64,000 nucleotides of DNA from the NCBI GenBank assembly GCA_945910005.1, contig OX246737.1:83133406-83197405 (forward strand). Direction: 5' to 3'. How positions within the stretch are numbered: the first letter of the stretch is position 1; each line of letters opens with the position of its first letter. Positions 1-10,510 of the stretch are shown in pieces. The position numbers were made by a program, and so were the translations under genes. Under the pieces are notes generated by a model that worked only from the letters and a program-made list of their open reading frames with translations, ran no database searches and was not told the DNA's origin. Source of the DNA: Isoperla grammatica (lineage: Eukaryota > Arthropoda > Insecta > Plecoptera > Perlodidae).

Positions 1-750
1 GAGCGTTTCCACTTGACTCTTATGGCACTGCGTTCTGTTTTTTTGTTTGTTTGTTTGTTTGTTTGTTTGTTTGTTTTTTTTTTTTTTTTTATGTCCGTCG
101 ATAGCGGTCGAACGGAAAGTCCGATCAACTTGAAATTTGGACCATCCACAAGCCTCGATGTGGATTGAAGGCGTATAGTTTTGAGGCAAAATCGTTCGAA
201 AAGTTACAAAGTTACACCATAGTTACTGCAAAATATTTTTCTGAAACAAAATGGCGGCAAAATGTGAGATAGCCAGATTTTTCTACAGATTTTTCCGGTC
301 ACGAATATGTTAATGTAATGGCGATCTGATAAATATTGGCAAAGTTACACAAAAGCTACTCGAAAATATATTTTTGAAACACAGTTACGGCAAAATGTGA
401 GGTGGCTATGTTATAGTAAATTTTTGTCCGGTTACTAATATACTAATGTAAACGCGATCCGATACGTATAAGAGACAGAAATTACATTTCTATTGCTGTC
501 AATAACTGTTAGTAACGGTGGCGGACCGCGGCGAAAACATGACAGCGAAAATTCTTAGCAACGCACATTGCACTGCATCCAACAATGTCGGGAAGTATAA
601 TAGCTATGGAAATTAGAAACATTTTTGCAATGCGCATTCTTGAATTGTTGTTTATTGTTGTTTGTATTAGCATTGAAATCTTTTCGCCAGAAAGTTCGTA
701 GATATTGACGCGCTCGCTTATCAACGCGTCAAAGAGAGCGTTTTCCTAGT
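1..750 (-). repeat. Dispersed ~710 bp repeat family, copy A, left arm of palindrome
   Basis: This segment is the reverse complement of 764-1473 along its whole length. Both carry the landmarks ACGCGTTGATAAGCGAGCGC, the poly-T/poly-A stretch and the tract around CCACAAGCCTCGATGTGG. Its inner end is CCTAGT at 745-750. The window begins inside or at its outer end. I see no convincing transposase frame; the 71-residue frame within it is conserved only because the repeat is. The class is unknown. Other copies lie at 764-1473, 1474-1600, 14275-14771 and 43890-44572. Confidence 0.85.
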
Positions 751-763
751 TACATTACATTAC

Positions 764-1473
764 ACTAGGAAAACGCTCTGTTTGACGCGTTGATAAGCGA
801 GCGCGTCCATATCTACGAACGTTCTGGCGAAAAGATCTCAAAGCTAATAAAAACAACTTTTAACAACAATTCAAGAATGCACATTGCAAAAATTTTTCAA
901 ATTCCCATAGCTATTATAATTCCTGATATTGTTGAATGCAGTGCCATGTGCGTTGCTAAGAATTTTCTTTGTCATGTTTTCGCCGCGGTCCGCCACCGTT
1001 ACTAACAGTTATTGACAGCAATAGAAATGTAATTTCTGCCTTAAATACGTATCTGATCGCGTCTAAATTAGTATATTCGTGACCGGATGAAAATGTACTA
1101 CAAGATAGCAACCTCACATTTTGCTTTTACTGTTTTTCAGAAAAAATTTTTCGAGTAACGTTTGTGTAACTTTGCCAATATTGATCAAATAGCCATTAAA
1201 TGAACATATTCGTGACTGGAAAAAACTTTAAAAAAATATGGCTATCTCACATTTTGCCGCCATTTTGTTTCAGAAAAATATTTTGCAGTAACTATGGTCT
1301 AACTTTGTAACTTTTCAAACGATTTTGCCTCAAAACTATACACCTTCAATCCACATCGAGGCTTGTGGATGGTCTAAATTTCAAGTTGATTGGACTTTCC
1401 GTTCGACCGCTATCAACGGACATAATAAAAAAAAAAAAAAAAAAAACAGATTGAAGTGCCATAAGAGTCTCGT
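764..1473 (+). repeat. Dispersed ~710 bp repeat family, copy B, right arm of palindrome
   Basis: This is a near-complete copy in plus orientation. It begins ACTAGGAAAACGCTCTG and ends just before GGAAACGCTCTG, which opens the next copy at 1474. A 13 bp spacer (751-763) with the pentanucleotide TTACA separates it from copy A, so the two form a large inverted repeat. An A-rich tract at about 1427-1446 lies near the 3' end, matching the T-rich tract near 58-90 in copy A. Target-site duplications and terminal inverted repeats were not found, so the family is left unclassified. Confidence 0.85.
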
Positions 1474-1600
1474 GGAAACGCTCTGTTTGACGCGTTGATA
1501 AGCGAGCGCGTCAATATCTACGAACTTTCTGGCGAAAAGTTGTCAATGCTAATACGAACAATAAACAACAATTCAAGAATGCGCATTGCATTACAAAAAT
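1474..1600 (+). repeat. Dispersed ~710 bp repeat family, truncated copy C
   Basis: The first ~120 bp of the family (ACGCTCTGTTTGACGCG, then the AACAACAATTCAAGAATGCG segment) follow directly on copy B in the same orientation. The copy stops at about 1590 where pentanucleotide repeat DNA starts. This shows that the family also occurs in head-to-tail arrangement. The truncation point coincides with the start of the ATTAC microsatellite, which may have grown from the GCATTACA sequence inside the family. Confidence 0.75.
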
Positions 1601-2372
1601 TACATTACAATAAATAACATTACAATTAATTACATGACATGACATGGCATGGCATGACACTCCATTGAATTGCATTACATTACATTACATTACATTACAT
1701 TACATTACATTACATTACATAACATATCATAACGTTACATAACAGTACATAACATTATATTACATTACATTACACTACATTACATTACATTCATTTCATT
1801 ACACTACATTTCATTACATTTATTACATAACATTACATTACATTACATTATAAAACATTACTTTATTTTACGTTACGTTACGTTACGTTATAATACATTT
1901 AATTACTATACATTACATTACAATACATTACATTACATTTGATAGCATACTATAACATTACATAACATTACATAACAATACATTACATTGCATTACATTA
2001 CTATACATATCAGTAGTCATTACCATACTTTACAATACTATACATAGCATTACATTACATTTGATAACATTACATACATTTGATTACAGTAATTGCATTA
2101 CATTGCATTGCATTGCATTACATAACATTACATTACATTACATTACATTACATTACATTACATTACATTACATTACATTACATTACATTACATTACATTA
2201 CATTACATTACATTACATTACATTACATTTCATTTCATTTCATTACATTACATTACATTACATTACATTACATTACATTACATTACATTACATTACATTA
2301 CATTACATTACATTACATTACATTACATTACATTACATTACATTACATTACATTACATTACATTACATTACA
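1601..2372. repeat. ATTAC pentanucleotide microsatellite
   Basis: Irregular at first (1601-2050, with interruptions such as ACGTTACG and CATAACATTA), this becomes nearly pure repeats of TTACA/ATTAC from about 2098 to 2371, broken once by a TTTCA-rich patch at about 2226-2240. The plus-strand frames through it read as repeated ITLHY-type peptides because 15 bp is three pentamers; these are not genes. Confidence 0.95.
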
Positions 2373-2641
2373 TTAACTGTAGGTGTACTTGTGTGGCAAG
2401 TTAAGCTTACTAAAATACTTGATTTCATTTATGTAAGTTAATTAGTTACTAAGTTGTTTGGGTTTTAGGGCGCATGGTAGTTAGTGCCCACTTGGTTTCC
2501 ATTCAAGGCAATTCTTGCCTATTCATAGGAGCAGTTACTCTAGCATTATCATTGCAATATTATGAAACAAGAATGTATTCTGGTATATGTATTAAAAAAA
2601 TAGACGTGCATAATATGTATTATGTAGATCATATTCATACC

Positions 2642-2884
2642 ATTTCAAAAACTATCTAGGACCCATTGTATGAGTATCATCACGGTCCCTAAATCTTCAA
2701 GAACAACAATACACAACTATTAAAAATCACTTTTCAAATGTTATGTCAAGGTTTATTGATGCATACAAGATCATCATCTACAAACCTTGATTGTGTGTTT
2801 TTTTATTGTTGTGTATTGCTGCTAATAAAGATTTAGAGGACCGTGATGATAATCATACAAAGGGACGTAGATAGTTTTTGAAAT
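2642..2884. mobile_element. MITE-like element with ~55 bp inverted repeats
   Basis: The ends ATTTCAAAAACTATCT and its reverse complement AGATAGTTTTTGAAAT border an element of about 243 bp. The inverted similarity continues inward through a CACGGTCC...TAAATCTT segment and on toward the centre. There is no coding capacity. No clear target-site duplication was seen. A GATTTAGGGGACCGTG segment at 49993-50008 resembles part of the inverted arm, suggesting a second family member. The flanks 2373-2641 and 2885-3668 hold nothing I recognise. Confidence 0.75.
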
Positions 2885-3668
2885 AGTCTAGTAATTGTGT
2901 TGCATTGTTGTGTGTTGTGTGTGATTGTGTTCTTAAACGTATGATTTTCATAAATTCTTGCACCATCCAATGATAACTAGATGATAGCAGACGACCCCAA
3001 ACTACATTTTAATTTTTGTCTTATACAACTCCATGATTCAACCTTTGGATTAAACTCCAAGTAGGAAAACACTATTCTAAATACAGTTAGGTACACGTTT
3101 CTCTTGTACCTGGAGAGCAACAGGGTTCAAATTTGCAAAGTAACCACTAATCCATACTCTAGACGCTACCATTACCTACAACTATTAGGCCTATTCGAGT
3201 CTTAATGAAGTGTGCACCGATTGCTCATCACGCTGCATCCGGAGCTGTGAGCCACAAATCGAATAATTATATAATTGCTCTTCTTAATGATCTAAGCTAC
3301 GCGAGCACTCGAGCAGTTAAGCTTGCGTTAGGGAAGATAGAAAGGGCAGAGGGTCTTCTCAATCTATTGGATTGATACCGTACTGTGCAGCCTAATTCTA
3401 AATTATTCAAAACTTTGCCCTTACAGAACCTTTTATTAGCAATAAAAGAAAGGATATATGTACACTTTCACATGTATTACTGTCTTCAACATAGCTAGCA
3501 AACTAGAACAAAGTTAATGTTTCGATTATGTCCTAAAAGCGTAACTTTAATCAAACTATGCTCGAGAGACGTTCTTAAGAGTTAAAAAGTAAACAAAACT
3601 TAATTACTGTTGAAATTATATGATTTCGTCAGCCTGTATGATGAATGCCTGATAGTGATAGTTGATAA

Positions 3669-3803
3669 AATTCATAGTCGGCCCCTACACCTAGGGGCGC
3701 CCATTGTTACCAAGGTAACAATTGTTTGCATGTTATTTCCCATAAACAAAACAAATCCATAGCAACAATGGGTGCCCCTAGGTGTAGGGACCGACTATGA
3801 ATT
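3669..3803. mobile_element. Small MITE-like hairpin element
   Basis: The element is about 135 bp with ~40 bp inverted ends: AATTCATAGTCGG at the left and CCGACTATGAATT at the right, each followed inward by CCTAGGGGC-containing sequence and the CCATTGTT motif. The loop is AT-rich. No target duplication could be identified. Nothing recognisable was seen in 3804-4313. Confidence 0.75.
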
Positions 3804-4313
3804 CCAACCTTTAAAACTATGTTTTTCTTAACCTTTTTACGCTGACTATAACGGATACACCGGATAAGTTGTTTATCGTACATTTCGTCATATACGTTAG
3901 GTCATGTGAAGTAACAAACATCACCCATGTATCGACATAAGCTCTGCGCCAGCACAGACGACATCAGTCTTAACGTCACGAATTCGATTCAAGTAACCAG
4001 CAATCTTGTATAATGCGTTACACTAGATATTTTCCACCTTGAAAAAAAAAATTACGAAATGTAACTCTTCAACTGGCCAGATATTCCATGGAAATATTCA
4101 CAGTCTGAAGAGCACATTAAGACACATTATATAATATTAGTCGAACTGCTAACGAATGCTGTGCGAAACACAATTAGACGAGACAGTTGTATTAAACGAG
4201 ACAATCAAACGAGACAGAAAGAAAAAAGGTACTTTTGGTAACATTACTAAGCGACAGAAATGTAACCAGTGAGAAAAGAATATCCAAATGCACTTCCGTT
4301 TAGAATCGCGTCG

Positions 4314-6183
4314 AAATGACGTCACATTGCCACTCCTGAGTTGTTACCACTGCAGCCACGATGAGGTCACATTGCCACTCCTGAGTTGTAACCACTGCAG
4401 CCACGATGACGTCACATTGCCCCTCCTGAGTTGTAACCACTGCAGCCACGATGAGGTCACATTGCCACTCCTGAGTTGTTACCACTGCAGCCACGATGAG
4501 GTCACATTGCCACTCCTGAGTTGTTACCACTGCAGCCACGATGAGGTCACATTGCCACTCCTGAGTTGTAACCACTGCAGCCACGATGCGTCACATTGCC
4601 ACTCCTGAGTTGTAACCACTGCAGCCACGATGAGGTCACATTGCCACTCCTGAGTTGTAACCACTGCAGCCACGATGAGGTCACATTGCCACTCCTGAGT
4701 TGTAACCACTGCAGCCACGATGACGTCACATTGCCACTCCTGAGTTGTAACCACTGCAGCCACGATGAGGTCACATTGCCACTCCTGAGTTGTAACCACT
4801 GCAGCCACGATGAGGTCACATTGCCACTCCTGAGTTGTAACCACTGCAGCCACGATGAGGTCACATTGCCACTCCTGAGTTGTAACCACTGCAGCCACGA
4901 TGAGGTCACATTGCCACTCCTGAGTTGTAACCACTGCAGCCACGATGCGTCACATTGCCACTCCTGAGTTGTAACCACTGCAGCCACGATGCGTCACATT
5001 GCCACTCCTGAGTTGTTACCACTGCAGCCACGATGAGGTCACATTGCCACTCCTGAGTTGTAACCACTGCAGCCACGATGAGGTCACATTGCCACTCCTG
5101 AGTTGTAACCACTGCAGCCACGATGAGGTCACATTGCCACTCCTGAGTTGTTACCACTGCAGCCACGATGAGGTCACATTGCCACTCCTGAGTTGTAACC
5201 ACTGCAGCCACGATGAGGTCACATTGCCACTCCTGAGTTGTTACCACTGCAGCCACGATGCGTCACATTGCCACTCCTGAGTTGTAACCACTGCAGCCAC
5301 GATGACGTCACATTGCCACTCCTGAGTTGTAACCACTGCAGCCACGATGACGTCACATTGCCACTCCTGAGTTGTAACCACTGCAGCCACGATGACGTCA
5401 CATTGCCACTCCTGAGTTGTAACCACTGCAGCCACGATGCGTCACATTGCCACTCCTGAGTTGTAACCACTGCAGTCACGATGAGGTCACATTGCCACTC
5501 CTGAGTTGTAACCACTGCAGCCACGATGACGTCACATTGCCACTCCTGAGTTGTAACCACTGCAGCCACGATGAGGTCACATTGCCACTCCTGAGTTGTA
5601 ACCACTGCAGCCACGATGAGGTCACATTGCCACTCCTGAGTTGTAACCACTGCAGCCACGATGACGTCACATTGCCACTCCTGAGTTGTAACCACTGCAG
5701 TCACGATGAGGTCACATTGCCACTCCTGAGTTGTAACCACTGCAGCCACGATGAGGTCACATTGCCACTCCTGAGTTGTAACCACTGCAGCCACGATGAG
5801 GTCACATTGCCACTCCTGAGTTGTTACCACTGCAGCCACGATGACGTCACATTGCCACTCCTGAGTCGTAACCACTGCAGCCACGATGAGGTCACATTGC
5901 CACTCCTGAGTTGTAACCACTGCAGCCACGATGAGGTCACATTGCCACTCCTGAGTTGTTACCACTGCAGCCACGATGCGTCACATTGCCACTCCTGAGT
6001 TGTTACCACTGCAGCCACGATGAGGTCACATTGCCACTCCTGAGTTGTAACCACTGCAGCCACGATGAGGTCACATTGCCACTCCTGAGTTGTTACCACT
6101 GCAGCCACGATGACGTCACATTGCCACTCCTGAGTTGTAACCACTGCAGCCACGATGCGTCACATTGCCACTCCTGAGTTGTC
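4314..6183. repeat. 45 bp minisatellite, ~41 units, with CRE-like variants
   Basis: Tandem units of 45 bp contain TTGCCACTCCTGAGTTGT and CTGCAGCCACGATG. The hinge between units has three states: AGGTCAC, ACGTCAC and a 1 bp shorter CGTCAC (44 bp unit). The ACGTCAC units, about ten of them including the first at 4317-4324, create a perfect palindromic TGACGTCA. A second frequent variant is TTGTTACC versus TTGTAACC. Frames of up to 251 residues occur on both strands because 45 is divisible by 3. The last unit degenerates at 6183. Confidence 0.97.
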
Positions 6184-7371
6184 TGATGGAAACAAATTTC
6201 AACGGCTTTAGTTCATTGGTAGTTATACTTTCTATTGTTTGTGTTGTCTCTTGAGCGTAGGAGCATTTATTATTGTTTTGACCTTTCTTCTTTCTACAGA
6301 CCATCATCGAATGTGAAACCAACTTTGAATAAGAATGCGTGTCTCGAAAATATAGAACCATATGAATCTTTAGTGCGTATCATGATACATCGCGGTCTCG
6401 TCCGGGTTGCTAACGGAGAGGAGCTACTAGTTTCGAAGCGTGGTGTACATTGACCCAGGGTGGCACCAATAGTAGAACTCGCCTTGCATCGATTCCCTGT
6501 CACACCTCAATAGACTACCGGTAACGTATTACTTAGCTTAGAACATGGGGCGAATGGAAATGTATAATTTCATTAACTCGCTCTAGTTCTCTCGCATAGC
6601 TTCGTAGTTTAAACACGGCCGACCGACCATCTTGCGAACAAATACGACTACACGAGAAGTGAATGTATTCGCTGACTGACTACCTTGCAAGAAACCAAAG
6701 TGGGCGTTGACTGGTTCACACGCGTCTCCCGTTCCTATCTAAATAAGCCGTACTAGATTTTTCGTAAGCGCTACCGCCTGTACCAAAGAACGTACAAGAA
6801 GCAAATGCACATTCTAAGAAACTGTAAAGTTTCCTCTTTACAATGATATAAAACACTTTTATTAATCTCAAGTTTATATAGGTATACTTTCGAGTTGAAG
6901 TGAACGCTGTTTGTACAATGCAGTGTTGACAAATCTCAAGTAAAAAACGTATGCATATTTTTATAGCCTACGACCGTGACAACAACTTGCACTTGCATAA
7001 GCAATGTGTCTACTGTTGCCATGAATTGTCAAGTACAATGTTTAAAATTGTATGTTATTGCAACCCGTGAAAACAATCTGGCAACCGCGCTCGGTCGGCA
7101 GCCGCCGAGTCCGCCTAATTTGGTGGTATTTTCGACACATTCACACACATATCTCGTACTCATTTAAATTTGGGCTACGTTCAGTAACCAACTGATAGAT
7201 CATATTGAGCAGTATGAACTGTCGAATAATGTGATGTAATTTGTTTTCATAACTTTTGCATGTATCAAACGATACAGACAGCGAATTACATTTTCGTTCC
7301 ATGCTTACTCTTATGGACGCGCGGACCAGTGTGAGCCAAAAACCTTCCCGCCTTCAAAACTTTGGTTCCCT
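6184..7371. other. Unique-sequence gap containing a possible seed of the next array
   Basis: No gene is recognised. Within it, 6641-6697 (CTACACGAGAAGTGAATG, then CTACCTTGCAAGAAA) is a single diverged or shortened version of the 80 bp unit amplified at 7372-7900. It lacks the CGCGTCATGGACTGA part. Short frames at 6235-6453 and 6976-7167 have no recognisable features. Confidence 0.6.
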
Positions 7372-7900
7372 ATGATGAGACGACTACACGAGAAGTAAAT
7401 GTATTCGCGTCATGGACTGACTGACCGACTACCTTGCAAGAAAACGTCTTAATGATGAGACGACTACACGAGAAGTGAATGTATTCGCGTCATGGACTGA
7501 CTGACCGACTACCTTGCAAGAAAACGTCTTAATGATGAGACGACTACACGAGAAGTGAATGTATTCGCGTCATGGACTGACTGACAGACTACCTTGCAAG
7601 AAAACGTCTTAATGATGAGACGACTACACGAGAAGTGAATGTATTCGCGTCATGGACTGACTGACAGACTACCTTGCAAGAAAACGTCTTAATGATGAGA
7701 CGACTACACGAGAAGTGAATGTATTCGCGTCATGGACTGACTGACAGACTACCTTGCAAGAAAATGTCTTAATGATGAGACGATTCCACGAGAAATGAAT
7801 GTATTCGCGTCATGGACTGACTGACCGACTACCTTGCAAGAAAACGTCTTAATGATGAGACGATTCCACGAGAAATGAATGTATTCGCGCCATGGACTGA
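7372..7900. repeat. 80 bp minisatellite, ~6.5 units
   Basis: Nearly identical 80 bp units begin GATGAGACGACTACACGAG, with internal TTCGCGTCATGGACTG and TTGCAAGAAAACGTC. Two variants are visible: GACCGACTACC versus GACAGACTACC, and CGACTACACG versus CGATTCCACG in the last two units. The array ends in the middle of a unit. The 64-residue minus-strand frame overlapping the end is not considered coding. Confidence 0.95.
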
Positions 7901-8207
7901 CAAGATGTGAAACGTGAGTCAAATAGTTGTGTACGTGGGTCAAACATTTGTGTATTTTGTTCGTGGGGTTGGAGAAATTATTGGGAAATTAGTAATGATT
8001 TATTAGTTCTGATCAGAATCCAGAGCGTTTTGTTAAAAGGAAACTAGTTAGAGAATGTTCGTATTGAGTGTGAGGAAAAGGTCGTATTTGTATTCGCTTC
8101 AATTCACGTCCGGATTACAGATACAATAAACGAAGATATTGTTCATTGATCACTGTCCAACGGTCTGTCAATGTATGCATGTTAGTTGACGGAATCAATC
8201 GACATAC

Positions 8208-9167
8208 CATGTGCGTTGAAACACGACACATCGGGCCGGGGGCCTCGCAGTTTGCTTGTGCGTTGAAACACGACATATCGGACCGGGGGCCTCGCAGTTT
8301 GCTTGTGCGTTGAAACACGACACATCGGGCCGGGGGCCTCGCAGTTTGCTTGTGCGTTGAAACACGACACATCGGGCCGGGGGGCCTCGCAGTTTGCTTG
8401 TGCGTTGAAACACGACACATCGGACCGGGGGGCCTCGCAGTTTGCTTGTGCGTTGAAACACGACACATCGGGCCGGGGGGCCTCGCAGTTTGCTTGTGCG
8501 TTGAAACACGACACATCGGACCGGGGGCCTCGCAGTTTGCTTGTGCGTTGAAACACGACACATCGGACCGGGGGGCCTCGCAGTTTGCTTGTGCGTTGAA
8601 ACACGACACATCGGGCCGAGGGCCTCGCAGTTTGCTTGTGCGTTGAAACACGACACATCGGGCCGGGGGGCCTCGCAGTTTGCTTGTGCGTTGAAACACG
8701 ACACATCGGGCCGGGGGCCTCGCAGTTTGCTTGTGCGTTGAAACACGACATATCGGACCGGGGGCCTCGCAGTTTGCTTGTGCGTTGAAACACGACACAT
8801 CGGGCCGGGGGCCTCGCAGTTTGCTTGTGCGTTGAAACACGACACATCGGGCCGGGGGGCCTCGCAGTTTGCTTGTGCGTTGAAACACGACACATCGGAC
8901 CGGGGGGCCTCGCAGTTTGCTTGTGCGTTGAAACACGACACATCGGGCCGGGGGGCCTCGCAGTTTGCTTGTGCGTTGAAACACGACACATCGGACCGGG
9001 GGCCCTCGCAGTTTGCTTGTGCGTTGAAACACGACACATCGGGCCGGGGGCCTCGCAGTTTGCTTGTGCGTTGAAACACGACACATCGGACCGGGGGGCC
9101 TCGCAGTTTGCTTGTGCGTTGAAACACTACACATCGGACCGGGGGCCTCGCAGTTTGCTTGTGCGTC
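8208..9167. repeat. 47/48 bp GC-rich minisatellite, ~20 units
   Basis: Units contain GCGTTGAAACACGACACATC, then GGGCCGGGGG or GGACCGGGGG, then CCTCGCAGTTTGCTTGT. Length alternates between 47 and 48 bp according to the number of G residues in the G-run. The G/A change at GGGCC/GGACC is interspersed, which suggests repeated conversion or unequal exchange. Long frames on both strands (up to 339 residues) are repeat artefacts. The segment 7901-8207 between arrays is unremarkable. Confidence 0.97.
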
Positions 9168-10156
9168 GGGTATCCTGGATCCAATTCCATTTCAAATATA
9201 TGTTTTATAACGATGCATTCTTATACAATGAACGCAATGCAACATAACGAACAATATTTTGTAATATTAACATTATTCGTAACCTGGCTTTGTATGAAAA
9301 GATGTCTTTCAACCTGTCAAATAAGCTAATGTGATCTCTACTGGACTCGGATGCTTCTATGACTCCCGTGCTTGTGAAACCCGGTTGTCATGGGATGGAA
9401 TGATAACCAAAGTATCTAGTGAACTATAAGAACATATCAATATATGTTTTCTTTTGACCTTTTTGTGTATAAAATAAACAGTGTTACTATTGTTTCAATC
9501 TTACCTATATAGTTGTATTTATTTGCCGCCTTTGTTAATGTTAATGAATGCCGTAACTGCGTAGGAACTGTATTAAACAAGTTTTTAATTAAGTTCTGAA
9601 CGTTATACAGTAATAGCTACCATGCAGATCGGTTTTATTTATGCTTTGTAAACATAATAGGCTAACAATTATGTTTTAATCTAAAGAGTGTACATTTTCT
9701 TGATCACAAATAATAATTAATTGTGTTCTCAATATGTTTAAATTTATTTCTAGTCATGTACTACTCTTAAATGGAGGAGTGTGTTAAACCCGGTTATCAA
9801 TTCACGAATCAGAGTTTAATATCAGACAATTTGTTTCAGATCGACCAAATCGTGGATTAATAAGATGGACAAGATGGGATCTAGCACTGACACTCAGAGT
9901 AAGTAAATGCTATCCTCAGACCTCAACACAATAAAATCAAATTTCTGATAAACAGCAATCTACATTTTCCAGCGAAAGAGTGTAAACATGTACGAAAATG
10001 TATAAAGAAGAGAAGGGGTATCACGTAATGGATAAACCAATTATAAAGTTTTTAATATAACATCTTCGTAGCGTTTTATTATTATGATATTAAACAGCAA
10101 CTTATTAGTTCAGAATGTGGTTGTTCATAAGCACAAGCTTAACTCTGCACTTGATA
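9168..10156. other. AT-rich unique gap
   Basis: There is no recognisable gene, RNA or mobile element. The stretch is AT-rich, with two similar short strings, AACCCGGTTGTCA near 9379 and AACCCGGTTATCA near 9787, of unknown meaning. Confidence 0.5.
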
Positions 10157-10510
10157 GGCGTACAGTGATACATGGGCATACAGTGATACATGGGCGTACA
10201 GTGATACATGGGCATACAGTGATACATGGGCGTACAGTGATACATGGGCATACAGTGATACATGGGCGTACAGTGATACATGGGCGTACAGTGAACCATG
10301 GGCGAACAGTGATACATGGGCGTACAGTGATACATGAGCGTACAGTAATACATGAGCGTACAGTGATACATGGGCGTACAGTGATAAATGGGCGTACAGT
10401 GATACATGGGCGTAAAGAGATACATGGGCGTACAGTGATACATGTGCGTACAGTAATACATGAGCGTACAGTGATACATGGGCGTACAGTGATACATGGG
10501 CGTACAGTGA
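10157..10510. repeat. 18 bp minisatellite, ~19 units
   Basis: Tandem 18 bp units of the type GTACAGTGATACATGGGC, with the variants CATACAG, ATGAGCG and GATAAATG. The array passes directly into the 66 bp array. Its unit is almost the same as the ATGGGCATACAGTGATA portion of the 66 bp unit, so the two arrays share an origin. Confidence 0.95.

Noticed and set aside
509..1005. 71-residue frames in both arms of the palindrome as a conserved small protein
   Set aside because: They are similar only because the repeat copies are; in copy D the frame shifts in length, and there is no domain.
1601..2372. Telomeric or centromeric repeat
   Set aside because: The unit is ATTAC, not TTAGG or TTAGGG, and it is irregular at one side; a plain microsatellite is more likely.
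4288..6177. Repetitive frames, for example 251 residues on minus
   Set aside because: Product of the 45 bp array; open on both strands with no start or flanking context.
4314..9167. CRISPR array
   Set aside because: The repeats are contiguous without variable spacers, and the setting is eukaryotic.
8115..9247. Open frames of 300-339 residues with FNAQANCEAP-type repeats
   Set aside because: They overlap each other in several frames and are generated by the 47/48 bp minisatellite.
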